From: an uncultured Lachnospiraceae bacterium
GTDB lineage: Bacteria; Bacillota; Clostridia; Lachnospirales; Lachnospiraceae
Assembly (NCBI GenBank): GCA_902781895.1
Contig: CACZLA010000004.1
Coordinates: 1-64,000, forward strand
Length of the DNA: 64,000 bases
Direction: 5' to 3'
This document shows positions 43,945 to 52,484 of the stretch, piece after piece. The notes under the pieces were generated by a model. It saw nothing but the letters and a program-made list of their open reading frames with translations. It ran no database searches and was not told where the DNA came from. The position numbers and the translations under genes were made by a program. The first letter of the stretch is position 1; each line of letters begins with the position of its first letter.

Positions 43945-45180
43945 ATGTTTGATTTTGAAGAAATCGTAAAGATCGACCCTGAGGTGGCTTCGGCTATGAC
44001 TGACGAGCTGAATCGTCAGAATGATAATCTGGAGCTTATCGCGTCAGAGAATATTGCATCAAAGGCTGTTATGGCTGCTATGGGAAGTCATCTCACCAAC
44101 AAGTATGCTGAGGGATATCCGGGAAAGAGATATTATGGTGGATGTCAGTATGTAGATGTTGTTGAGGATCTTGCACGTGAAAGAGCTAAGGAGCTTTTCG
44201 GTGCAGAGTATGCAAATGTTCAGCCTCACTCAGGTGCACAGGCTAACATGGCTGTATTCTTTGCAGTACTGAATCCGGGCGATACATTTATGGGAATGAA
44301 TCTTGACCACGGCGGTCATCTTACCCACGGTTCACCTGTAAATATGTCAGGTAAGTATTTTAACTGCGTGCCTTACGGAGTTAATGATGAGGGACGTATT
44401 GACTATGATAATGTTCTTTCCATCGCAAAAGAAGCTCGTCCGAAGCTCATCGTTGCAGGTGCATCAGCATATGCAAGAGAGATTGATTTCAAGAAGATGC
44501 GTGAGATAGCTGATGAGGTTGGAGCTATCCTTATGGTAGATATGGCACATATCGCTGGACTTGTTGCTGCAGGTTATCATATGAGCCCAATCCCTTATGC
44601 TGATATTACAACAACTACAACACATAAGACTCTTCGTGGACCTAGAGGTGGAATGATCCTCTGCAGTGAAGAGGTTAATAAGAAGTATAACTTTAACAAG
44701 GCTATATTCCCTGGTATCCAGGGTGGTCCTCTTATGCATGTTATCGCAGGAAAGGCTGTCTGCTTCAAAGAGGCTCTTTCACAGGATTACAAGGATTACA
44801 TGGGAAGAGTTGTTGAGAATGCGGCTACACTTGCGGCTGCACTTCAGGACAGAGGCTTTGATATCGTTTCAGGCGGAACAGACAATCATCTTATGCTTGT
44901 TGACCTTAAGAGACTCGGTCTTACAGGTAAAGAGGTTGAGAAGGCTCTTGATGAGGTTCGTATAACAGTTAATAAGAATACTGTTCCTAACGATCCTCAG
45001 TCACCATTCGTAACAAGTGGTATCAGAGTTGGTACTCCTGCAGTTACAACACGTGGTGCTGTAAAGGATGATATGTTTATCATAGCTGATGCATTTAAGG
45101 CTGCTATCCTTGACAAGGACAGTGCAAAGGCAGAGGCTCTCGTAAAGAGCATTACAGACAAGTATCCACTTTATCAGTAA
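43945..45180 (+). CDS. glyA: Serine hydroxymethyltransferase
   Basis: A PLP enzyme that converts serine and tetrahydrofolate to glycine and methylene-THF, the main one-carbon source that also feeds MetH. The PLP Lys lies in [29 protein letters not shown] and [15 protein letters not shown] are conserved. Length 411 is normal. TGGAGG precedes the ATG. Codon bias is strong. It is not adjacent to other folate genes. Confidence 0.97.
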   Translation: MFDFEEIVKIDPEVASAMTDELNRQNDNLELIASENIASKAVMAAMGSHLTNKYAEGYPGKRYYGGCQYVDVVEDLARERAKELFGAEYANVQPHSGAQANMAVFFAVLNPGDTFMGMNLDHGGHLTHGSPVNMSGKYFNCVPYGVNDEGRIDYDNVLSIAKEARPKLIVAGASAYAREIDFKKMREIADEVGAILMVDMAHIAGLVAAGYHMSPIPYADITTTTTHKTLRGPRGGMILCSEEVNKKYNFNKAIFPGIQGGPLMHVIAGKAVCFKEALSQDYKDYMGRVVENAATLAAALQDRGFDIVSGGTDNHLMLVDLKRLGLTGKEVEKALDEVRITVNKNTVPNDPQSPFVTSGIRVGTPAVTTRGAVKDDMFIIADAFKAAILDKDSAKAEALVKSITDKYPLYQ

Positions 45181-45198
45181 TGATTTTTAAGTAAAGAA

Positions 45199-45237
45199 GA
45201 TACAGAAAACAGATACAGAAAACAGATACAGAAAGAT
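45199..45237 (+). repeat. Three 13-bp direct repeats just upstream of ftsH
   Basis: GATACAGAAAACA occurs twice in tandem (45199-45211 and 45212-45224), then once imperfectly (45225-45237), ending eight bases before the ftsH start. No strong Shine-Dalgarno is present; the repeat itself supplies only GAAAG-like sequence. Confidence 0.75.
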
Positions 45238-45244
45238 TTATTAA

Positions 45245-47494
45245 ATGGAAGAAAATAATAATCAGAATAATAACGACAAAAATAATGGTAAAAAACCGGG
45301 TGGATACAATTCTACTCTGGGCGTGATCATCATTACCGTTATCCTGTCAATCATATTTATCATGGCATATAACAATTATACCTCTTCCGGAGAAGAGGAA
45401 GTGTCCTATGATAAATTCATTCAGATGGTGGATGAGGGCAAGGTAAAGAATGTTGAGATATACGAACAGAAGATCAAGTTTGTTCCCGATGAGGAAGATA
45501 AAAAGACTGAAAATCTGACGTATTATGTTATCAGAACAGATGATTACGAATTAGTTGACAGACTTGAAAAAGCAAAGGTAAAGTTTACGGCAGTCGATGA
45601 GGGTGGAAATGCCATACTCAGCCAGATTCTTTACTACGTAATACTTATCGGAGTTATGTATTTCCTCACAATGATGATTATGAGACGTGTTGCAAGTGGC
45701 TCGGGCATCATGAATGTAGGGAAGTCAAATGCAAAGCTCTATGATATGACTAAAAACACCGGAATCACATTTTCGGATGTGGCAGGTGAAGAGGAAGCCA
45801 AAGAGTCATTGACTGAAATGGTTGACTTCCTGAAACAGCCTCAGAAGTACCTGGAGATAGGTGCACGTCTTCCCAAGGGTGCACTTCTTGTAGGTCCTCC
45901 CGGAACAGGAAAAACACTTCTTGCAAAGGCTGTGGCAGGAGAGGCAGGAGTTCCTTTCTTCTCAATGTCAGGTTCTGAATTCGTTGAGATGTATGTCGGT
46001 GTCGGAGCATCCAGAGTCAGAGATTTATTTAAACAGGCAAATGCAAAAGCACCTTGTATTATATTTATCGATGAGATAGATGCCATCGGAAGAAGCCGTG
46101 ATACCAGACATATGGGTGGAGATTCAGAGCGTGAGCAGACACTGAATCAGCTGCTTTCAGAGATGGACGGATTTGATTCATCAAAGGGTATCATCATACT
46201 TGCGGCAACAAACAGACCTGAGGTTCTGGATAAGGCTCTTCTCAGACCGGGAAGATTTGACAGACGAGTAGTAGTTGAAAGACCTGATCTTAAGGGTCGT
46301 GAAGATATACTTAAGGTTCATTCAAAGGATGTCAAGCTGGATGAGACAGTTGACCTTCATGAGCTTGCAAGTGTAACAAGCGGTTCGGTTGGTGCCGATC
46401 TTGAGAATATCATAAACGAAGCTGCACTGACTGCTGTAAGAAAGGGTAGGAGATTTGTATCTCAGGCTGATCTTATAGAATCTGTCGAGGTGGTATTTGC
46501 GGGTAAAGAAAAGAAGGATCGTATATTATCCGCAGAAGAGAAGAGTATAGTTGCTTATCATGAAGCAGGACATGCGCTTCTTACAATGCTTCAGAAGAAT
46601 ACGATGCCGGTTCAGAAGATTACCATCGTTCCGAGAACTATGGGTTCTTTGGGATATGTATGGCAGACACCTGAGGAAGAGAAGTATCTTGAAACAAAGG
46701 CGGAGATGGAAGCTCATATCGTAATTACCATGGGTGGACGTGCCGCTGAGGCTTTGAAATTCCCGTCAGTTACTTCAGGTGCTTCTAATGATATAGAGCA
46801 GGCTACAAAGGAAGCCAGAGCCATGGTTACCATGTATGGTATGTCTGAGAGATTCGGTATGGTTCAGCTTGAAGGAATAACCGGAGAATATCTTGACAGA
46901 AGAGCTATGCTTCAGTGTTCAGATGAGACGGCAACACTTATTGATGAGGAAGTAAGAACTATCATCAATAATGCTTATGCAAGAGCATATAAGATTCTTT
47001 CGGAAAATATTAAGATACTGGATGCTATCGCAACCTATCTGATAGATCACGAATCCATAACAGGTAAAGAGTTTATGGATATATTCAATCAGGTAACCGG
47101 CGGCGTGGCGCCTGTCATTGATAAATCAGTATCACTTACCTCCGGAGATATAACATCTGATTCCAAGTACGCAGTAGTACCCGGAAAGGTTAAGGTTAAG
47201 TCAGCGTCAAAGCCGAAGGATAAGATCGGAGAGAAGATCAAGAAGAAAAAGAAAAAGGATAAGGACAAAGATAAATATAAGGTATATGCAAGTCCTGAGT
47301 TCGAGGCCAGAAGAAATGCACTTCTCAGTGATGATGAAGAGCTTTCCGAGAAGGATACGCCTGCCGAGGCTGCAGAGAAGCCGGTTCAGAGTGCTGATGT
47401 TACAGTTACTGAGTCTGTTTCGGAAATGGATGATGGAAGCGTAGTGAATGTACCGGATGGTGATGCTTCTCAAAAAATGCCTTGGGATAATTAA
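45245..47494 (+). CDS. ftsH: ATP-dependent zinc metalloprotease FtsH, long C-terminal tail
   Basis: FtsH is a hexameric membrane protease that degrades unassembled or regulatory proteins. Two membrane helices (about 25-43 and 125-145) flank an extracytoplasmic domain. The AAA domain has Walker A GPPGTGKT, Walker [12 protein letters not shown] and the second-region arginines in RPGRFDRR. The zinc motif is HEAGH. At 749 residues it carries ~120 extra C-terminal residues: a Lys-rich run ([16 protein letters not shown]) followed by an acidic stretch. A poly-Asn start ([13 protein letters not shown]) precedes the first helix. Translation starts without a clear ribosome site, after direct repeats. 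Confidence 0.95.
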   Translation: MEENNNQNNNDKNNGKKPGGYNSTLGVIIITVILSIIFIMAYNNYTSSGEEEVSYDKFIQMVDEGKVKNVEIYEQKIKFVPDEEDKKTENLTYYVIRTDDYELVDRLEKAKVKFTAVDEGGNAILSQILYYVILIGVMYFLTMMIMRRVASGSGIMNVGKSNAKLYDMTKNTGITFSDVAGEEEAKESLTEMVDFLKQPQKYLEIGARLPKGALLVGPPGTGKTLLAKAVAGEAGVPFFSMSGSEFVEMYVGVGASRVRDLFKQANAKAPCIIFIDEIDAIGRSRDTRHMGGDSEREQTLNQLLSEMDGFDSSKGIIILAATNRPEVLDKALLRPGRFDRRVVVERPDLKGREDILKVHSKDVKLDETVDLHELASVTSGSVGADLENIINEAALTAVRKGRRFVSQADLIESVEVVFAGKEKKDRILSAEEKSIVAYHEAGHALLTMLQKNTMPVQKITIVPRTMGSLGYVWQTPEEEKYLETKAEMEAHIVITMGGRAAEALKFPSVTSGASNDIEQATKEARAMVTMYGMSERFGMVQLEGITGEYLDRRAMLQCSDETATLIDEEVRTIINNAYARAYKILSENIKILDAIATYLIDHESITGKEFMDIFNQVTGGVAPVIDKSVSLTSGDITSDSKYAVVPGKVKVKSASKPKDKIGEKIKKKKKKDKDKDKYKVYASPEFEARRNALLSDDEELSEKDTPAEAAEKPVQSADVTVTESVSEMDDGSVVNVPDGDASQKMPWDN

Positions 47495-47524
47495 GTAGTA
47501 GTTTTAACGTGTGAGGAGGACGGT

Positions 47525-48043
47525 ATGTCTTCACCGAAGATTTTAAAGAATAAGTTTTATCTATATCTGACAGAGTTTTTTGCAGGTATGTCAGTTATGG
47601 CTGTGGAGCTGGGAGCCAGTAGGCTGCTGGCTCCTTATTTTAGTTCATCGCAGATTGTCTGGACCATCATTATCGGAACCTTTGTTCCAACATTTATCAG
47701 TATACCTGCCGTGGGAACCGCCATTACATTTCTGATCTTTGCGGGAATACTTCTTCTGCTGGCAATACTATATTTTGTTTCCGCAAAGAAAAAATCCGTT
47801 AAAGCCCTGGTTGGTGTTTTGCTTTTTATCATAGCCTGCATATTCGGGCATGACAGTTCATTTGCGTTCTGGCAGCACAGCCTAACATATGATGCCGGAG
47901 ATAATATTCTGACGGATGATAAGGCGCCTGTTGAGCTTCTAAGCATGAACGCGATAGATACACTGATACGTAAAGAGGTTGATTATTATAAAAGTATATA
48001 TAAGGAAAAAGGTCTTAGCGGATTGATAGATGAACTTTTCTGA
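47525..48043 (+). pseudogene. Shrunken remnant of a fused MFS/spermidine-synthase-like membrane protein
   Basis: The first ~50 residues (LTEFFAGMSVMAVELGASRL) match the start of Lachnospiraceae proteins that fuse a membrane domain to a spermidine-synthase-like methyltransferase fold, normally about 480-500 residues. Here the sequence jumps at WTIIIGT to a late membrane segment (FVPTFISIPAVGTAITFLIF). It then jumps again to a C-terminal piece (ILTDDKAPVEL), losing the AdoMet-type domain. Both apparent deletions keep the frame, so a 172-residue protein could still be made. GAGGAG precedes the ATG. Assignment is from memory of the family; loss of enzymatic function is inferred. Confidence 0.65.
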
Positions 48044-48055
48044 TGAGATAATAAA

Positions 48056-48094
48056 ATGGACGGGCTGATCAATTCAGCTCGTCCAATGTTTTTC
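48056..48094 (+). terminator. Hairpin between convergent genes
   Basis: TGGACGGGCTGA and TCAGCTCGTCCA form a strong stem followed by ATGTTTTT. It overlaps the end of the minus-strand nucleotidase gene, ending the plus-strand ftsH-side transcript. Confidence 0.75.
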
Positions 48095-48662
48095 CAAATG
48101 GTGGAAGGAATTCTTCTACGAAGTCTTTTACCTCTGGGGATTCTTTTGAGAGTTTATCCAGGATATTACCGATAGACTCTTTTGCTTTTGAAAACTCGGT
48201 ATTACCAGACTTTTCTTCCTCGATACATTTGATGTAGGCAGATATTTTATCAGCCGCTTTGACCAGCTTTCTCATATATTTATCATCTGCAGAGTTATCT
48301 GTCTTAAATATCTCCTCGTATATAGGACGAAGATCCTTGGGCAGTTTTTCCAGAAGCTTATAGTTTGCTATCTTTTCAACCTGTTTATAGGCATCCTTTA
48401 TTTCCGGATTATAATACTTGACCGGGGTCGGCATATCTCCGGTTATTATTTCAGAAGAATCGTGATAGAGACCGATGAGAGCGGCTCTGTCGGCATTTAG
48501 GTTTTTCTCATATCGAACATTGCCGATGGTGCATAGCGCATGGGCTATCATAGCCACCTCAAGGCTGTGCTCACTGAGATTCTCTGTTCTTGAGTTACGC
48601 ATAAGAGCCCAGCGGTCTATATATTTCATTCTTGAAATTGTTGCAAAGAAATTATATTCCAT
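48069..48662 (-). CDS. YfbR-like HD-domain 5'-deoxynucleotidase
   Basis: A 197-residue HD hydrolase resembling E. coli YfbR, which dephosphorylates deoxynucleoside monophosphates. Metal-binding motifs are visible: ENLSEHSLEVAMIAHAL and GLYHDSSEIITGDMPTPVKY, the latter being characteristic of YfbR. The later VKAADKISAYIKC supplies the final Asp. Length matches the family (about 199). The upstream sequence has a GGAAAAA-type weak ribosome site. It is a single-gene unit convergent with the ftsH side. Confidence 0.9.
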   Translation of the reverse strand: MEYNFFATISRMKYIDRWALMRNSRTENLSEHSLEVAMIAHALCTIGNVRYEKNLNADRAALIGLYHDSSEIITGDMPTPVKYYNPEIKDAYKQVEKIANYKLLEKLPKDLRPIYEEIFKTDNSADDKYMRKLVKAADKISAYIKCIEEEKSGNTEFSKAKESIGNILDKLSKESPEVKDFVEEFLPPFGKTLDELN

Positions 48663-48677
48663 ATTTTTCCTCTTTCC

Positions 48678-48706
48678 TTGTTTTTTGGTTGCTTATATGA
48701 TAGAAT
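48678..48706 (+). promoter_or_regulatory. Promoter of the tRNA-Thr gene
   Basis: TTGTTT (48678-48683), 17-base spacer and TAGAAT (48701-48706), 15 bases before the tRNA. Confidence 0.6.
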
Positions 48707-48720
48707 ACGTATGTTATTTT

Positions 48721-48793
<73 letters not shown>

Positions 48794-48841
48794 TTTTTTT
48801 ATTGTATTTTTTCTATTTTGTATATTAGCTTTTCGGAAATG

Positions 48842-50959
48842 TTATGCTTCCTCAGTGGCAGAAGCTTCTGCGTGATACAGTTCGCGATAGTCTTCACTGT
48901 TTTCCAGAAGCTCTTCATGAGTACCGCTTGCCATAACGTGACCTTCTCCGATAAGGAAGATAACGTCAGCATCAACGACAGTTGACAGACGGTGGGCTAT
49001 AAGCAGAACCGTGTGATCGTCGGCTATGTTTTTGATAGCATCTAAAACCTTTGACTGTGTATTATTATCCAGTGCAGAGGTTGCCTCATCCAATACAAAG
49101 ATACTTGCGTTACAAAGAAGACCACGGGCGATGGCAAGACGCTGCTTCTGGCCGCCGGATATATCTACACCGCCTTCACCCAGCATAGTGTCGTATCCGT
49201 CCTCCATTTTCATGATATCATCATGAATGCAGGCTGCTTTACAAACCCTTATCATTTCCTCGTCTTCCAGATCGGGTTTTACATAGCGCAGGTTATCACG
49301 TATTGTGGAGTGGAATATATAAGGACTCTGGTTGATGATAGCCATGGAATTACGAAGGGTATCCTTATCCAGATTATTTATATCTATATCGTCTATATAT
49401 ATCTTTCCCGAGTTAGGCAGATAAAGCTTATCCAGAAGTTTGAAAATAGTACTCTTTCCGCAGCCGCTTTCTCCTACAAAGGCAGCAGTCTGCTTGGCTT
49501 CTATCTTAAGATTCAGATTCTTCAGTATCTTTCTGCTGGTAAGAAATTCGTTCTGTCTTCTTCTGTAAGAGAAGTTGACATTTTTAAATTCAATCTTACC
49601 ATGTATTTCATCCTTACTTATTGTTCCGAAGGTTTCCTTAGGGAACTGCTGACCAAAGATAAGGGAGTTTATTCTTTCACAGGACAAACGGAACTTGGTA
49701 TAAAAGTCAGTGAATCGGTCGATGGTATTTATAACATTCGGTCCCAGCTTTGAATGATAGTTATAAATAACGATGGCGAAAGCGGAGGTCATGGTTCCTT
49801 TTGAAATATAGTAAACAAGAAGTACCATGATGATCAGGGTACCGATGTTGGAAATGAGAGATGAAAAGAAACGGTATCCCCATCTTTTTGCTCCGAGAAT
49901 ATACTGTTTTTCGCTGGAATCTACAACACGGTTTTTCAGTTCATTCTGTATAGGTTCTTCACAGTGAAGAGTTCTGATATCAGTGAATCCTCTTACGATT
50001 TCCGTGATAAAACCGGAGTATTTCTCAGTTGCCTTTCTTGCGATTCTGTCAGTGTCGATAAGCCTTTTTGCTCCGTAATGCTGAAGAATATAAAGCATCA
50101 CAAGTATAACCAGTTCGAACAAAAATACTTTATAGCTGACAAGCAGGATGGCAATAAGAGTACCGATAAAGCTTCCTATCTGTATCAGCAGATCCATAAC
50201 AGTATTAAGTCCTGCTGAGAATGTAGATGTATCGCTGGTCATACGCTGTATAAACAGACCGCTTCCATAGGAGGTCATGATATTGGTTCTTACACCCAGA
50301 ACACTTGAAACCATGTCTTCCTGAATACTTGCAAGAATGGTATATGAAACTCTGTTGTAGCACATGCTGGCAACGTACATGACTGCCTGCTCAAGAATGC
50401 TCAGAGCGAAAATGGCTCCTGCCGTAAGTATGGCCTGGGTTGCAAGATTTTTTGTGTAATGAACGATAAGCTTTGCAATCAGAAATGAAGCAACTATGTT
50501 GAACATGGTTGCTGCAAGCTGAGAAGCAACACCAAGGAAGAAGACCTTCTTTTTTTGTTTTGTATATCTCCAGGCAAAGGCCAGATCTTTCTTCATTGTA
50601 TTGAAAAGAGGCATTTCCAGAGTGACGATATTCTTACCGTTTTTATATTGCCACTGAGGAATATCAGGTGCCTGTTTCAATAAATTCTTATATACCAGAG
50701 CCTCCTCATCCGTATTCGGATCCATTTTATCTCCGAAAACAGTGAGAGTCAGTGTAAGTTTGCCCTTTTTGTTACTGGTCTCAAAATGAACCTGAGTGTC
50801 TTCACCAAGTGAAGAACGGTAAATGATCATAATCTCCTCAAATAGCATAGATGAGCATGTATGACGGTTTGATTCTATACGCTCTTTCTGAAAAAGCTCA
50901 TCAAGCTCATTGAGGATTTCCTGTATATTTTCATATGAAAGATTATATGTTTTATTCAT
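48842..50959 (-). CDS. ABC exporter half-transporter with N-terminal GHKL-like domain
   Basis: A 705-residue protein. Residues 120-410 are a six-helix exporter membrane domain, and 450-690 are the ATPase with Walker A GESGCGKST, signature DISGGQKQR and Walker B IFVLDEATSALD. It should work as a homodimer. The first ~115 residues are unusual: LFEEIMIIYRSSL, a beta-rich stretch and FGDKMDPNTDEEA look like a GHKL (HATPase_c_2) fold without nucleotide motifs. AAGGAA before the ATG, which overlaps the GT51 gene by eight bases, implies coupling to the peptidoglycan genes upstream. The cargo could be a lipid, peptide or protein. Confidence 0.85.
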   Translation of the reverse strand: MNKTYNLSYENIQEILNELDELFQKERIESNRHTCSSMLFEEIMIIYRSSLGEDTQVHFETSNKKGKLTLTLTVFGDKMDPNTDEEALVYKNLLKQAPDIPQWQYKNGKNIVTLEMPLFNTMKKDLAFAWRYTKQKKKVFFLGVASQLAATMFNIVASFLIAKLIVHYTKNLATQAILTAGAIFALSILEQAVMYVASMCYNRVSYTILASIQEDMVSSVLGVRTNIMTSYGSGLFIQRMTSDTSTFSAGLNTVMDLLIQIGSFIGTLIAILLVSYKVFLFELVILVMLYILQHYGAKRLIDTDRIARKATEKYSGFITEIVRGFTDIRTLHCEEPIQNELKNRVVDSSEKQYILGAKRWGYRFFSSLISNIGTLIIMVLLVYYISKGTMTSAFAIVIYNYHSKLGPNVINTIDRFTDFYTKFRLSCERINSLIFGQQFPKETFGTISKDEIHGKIEFKNVNFSYRRRQNEFLTSRKILKNLNLKIEAKQTAAFVGESGCGKSTIFKLLDKLYLPNSGKIYIDDIDINNLDKDTLRNSMAIINQSPYIFHSTIRDNLRYVKPDLEDEEMIRVCKAACIHDDIMKMEDGYDTMLGEGGVDISGGQKQRLAIARGLLCNASIFVLDEATSALDNNTQSKVLDAIKNIADDHTVLLIAHRLSTVVDADVIFLIGEGHVMASGTHEELLENSEDYRELYHAEASATEEA

Positions 50960-52484
50960 ATTTGTATTTCCTTATGATTTTTTTGTTCAGATATTCAGAT
51001 ACTTCCTTCCACAGCTTTCGTGGATAGCTGTAGTATTCTTCCTTAAGAGGCAGTATACGGTTATCATCATATCCACCCCAGACGCCCAGTACATAGCTTC
51101 CTGCACGTCCTACCACCCAGATATCATTATTATAGCTAAACTCCATCATAGGTGGAAGAGGGGCGTTAAAAATGTATGATAAGGACTCATTTTCCGACCT
51201 ATCCTTTGTATGTGGTTCCGAAGCCGGATCCAGTAATACCTTTCCCTTATAACTCAGAACTTTTTTGTAGAAGTATGCAGCATCGGTTTTTTCTCTGCTT
51301 TCGTAGTTTGAATATGCTATGCATAGTTCTATAATACTTATCCCGTTCGGGTTTTGCGGTATGTGATTCGTTATCTCGAAAAATCTTTCCAGTGATTTGT
51401 GATGATAGTCTCTTCTCGCATCTGTTGATCTGTTAAAAATGAGACTTCTTTTCTTTGTTCCTCTGCCTCCGACGGATGCCAGTACATACCCTGTATCCGG
51501 ATCCATGAGGATCATTGCCGTCTGGGGGCCTTTTCTTTTTCTTTGTTCGGGAATATAGTCACAGTCTCTGAATACTTTTTCACAGTATCTTTGTAAGAAA
51601 CTGTCCTCTGATGAATATATACGCAGTCCGCCGCTGTATATTTTATTTATTGCCCGGTCGTATGTGATGTCCAGACCGTTTTTCAGATCTCCTGCTACCT
51701 GGGATAATAATGAGTCTTCAAAATATGAATAGCATTTTGGTGATCTGATGGCCTTTCTTTTTTGCTTAATCAACGTAGAATAAAGATCAACATTTATTGC
51801 GTTGGAATATTCGTTTCTGGTTATCGCTCTGTCGATATAAGCTTTTCTGAGAATGAATCTCTGGCGCTGAACGGCAGAGCTTGTCCGGGTTATGGGATTG
51901 AACCTGCCGGGGGAAAGAGGCAGTCCCGCCAGCAGTGCACATTCGGCAAGAGACAGCTCCCACACATTTTTTCCCAGATATAATTTGGATGCAGTTTGTA
52001 CACCGTAACATCCGTTTCCGAAATATATGACATTCAGATAATTTTCCAGTATCTTGTCTTTACTGATGATACGTTCCAGCTTTAAGGCAAGGACTATTTC
52101 CCTCACCTTTCTTTTAAGCTTGTCTTTAAATTTGTTTCGACTGTACCAGTCAGGAAATACTGTGTTTTTGATAAGCTGCTGTGTTATGGTACTTCCTCCC
52201 TGGGGTTTCTTCCCGAGAGTAGTAATTGTTTTCACTATTGAACGCATCAGACCTTTGGTGTCAATACCGTGATGATTATAAAATCGTTTGTCTTCGGTGT
52301 TGATAATAAGTCTGATAAGATCATCCGGAATCCTTTTGAAGGGAACAAACTCTCTGTGAGCTTCACTTCCGGCAAGGATCCTTGTCAGCTTTCCTTCTGA
52401 ATTAAATATATGCGTTTCGTACTTCTTTGGTTTTACATCATTTTTAGTGATGTTAAATCTCTTCATCTGATCTTGCCAATCCAT
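50952..52484 (-). CDS. GT51 peptidoglycan glycosyltransferase with degenerate transpeptidase domain and no membrane anchor
   Basis: The protein resembles class A penicillin-binding proteins. The glycosyltransferase domain is well preserved: TEDKRFYNHHG (catalytic Glu64), GGSTITQQLIKNT and ILENYLNVIYFGNGCYG. The transpeptidase part is eroded: where PGSxxKP is expected the chain reads ARRDYHHKSLERF. The KTG motif is replaced near VGRAGSYVLGVWGGYDDN, and much of the middle is missing (510 residues against 650-800). No signal peptide or membrane helix precedes the catalytic domain, which is unexpected for an enzyme using lipid II. The start overlaps the upstream gene; ATG at 52466 is an alternative. 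It is the middle gene of the operon. Confidence 0.82.
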   Translation of the reverse strand: MDWQDQMKRFNITKNDVKPKKYETHIFNSEGKLTRILAGSEAHREFVPFKRIPDDLIRLIINTEDKRFYNHHGIDTKGLMRSIVKTITTLGKKPQGGSTITQQLIKNTVFPDWYSRNKFKDKLKRKVREIVLALKLERIISKDKILENYLNVIYFGNGCYGVQTASKLYLGKNVWELSLAECALLAGLPLSPGRFNPITRTSSAVQRQRFILRKAYIDRAITRNEYSNAINVDLYSTLIKQKRKAIRSPKCYSYFEDSLLSQVAGDLKNGLDITYDRAINKIYSGGLRIYSSEDSFLQRYCEKVFRDCDYIPEQRKRKGPQTAMILMDPDTGYVLASVGGRGTKKRSLIFNRSTDARRDYHHKSLERFFEITNHIPQNPNGISIIELCIAYSNYESREKTDAAYFYKKVLSYKGKVLLDPASEPHTKDRSENESLSYIFNAPLPPMMEFSYNNDIWVVGRAGSYVLGVWGGYDDNRILPLKEEYYSYPRKLWKEVSEYLNKKIIRKYKYE

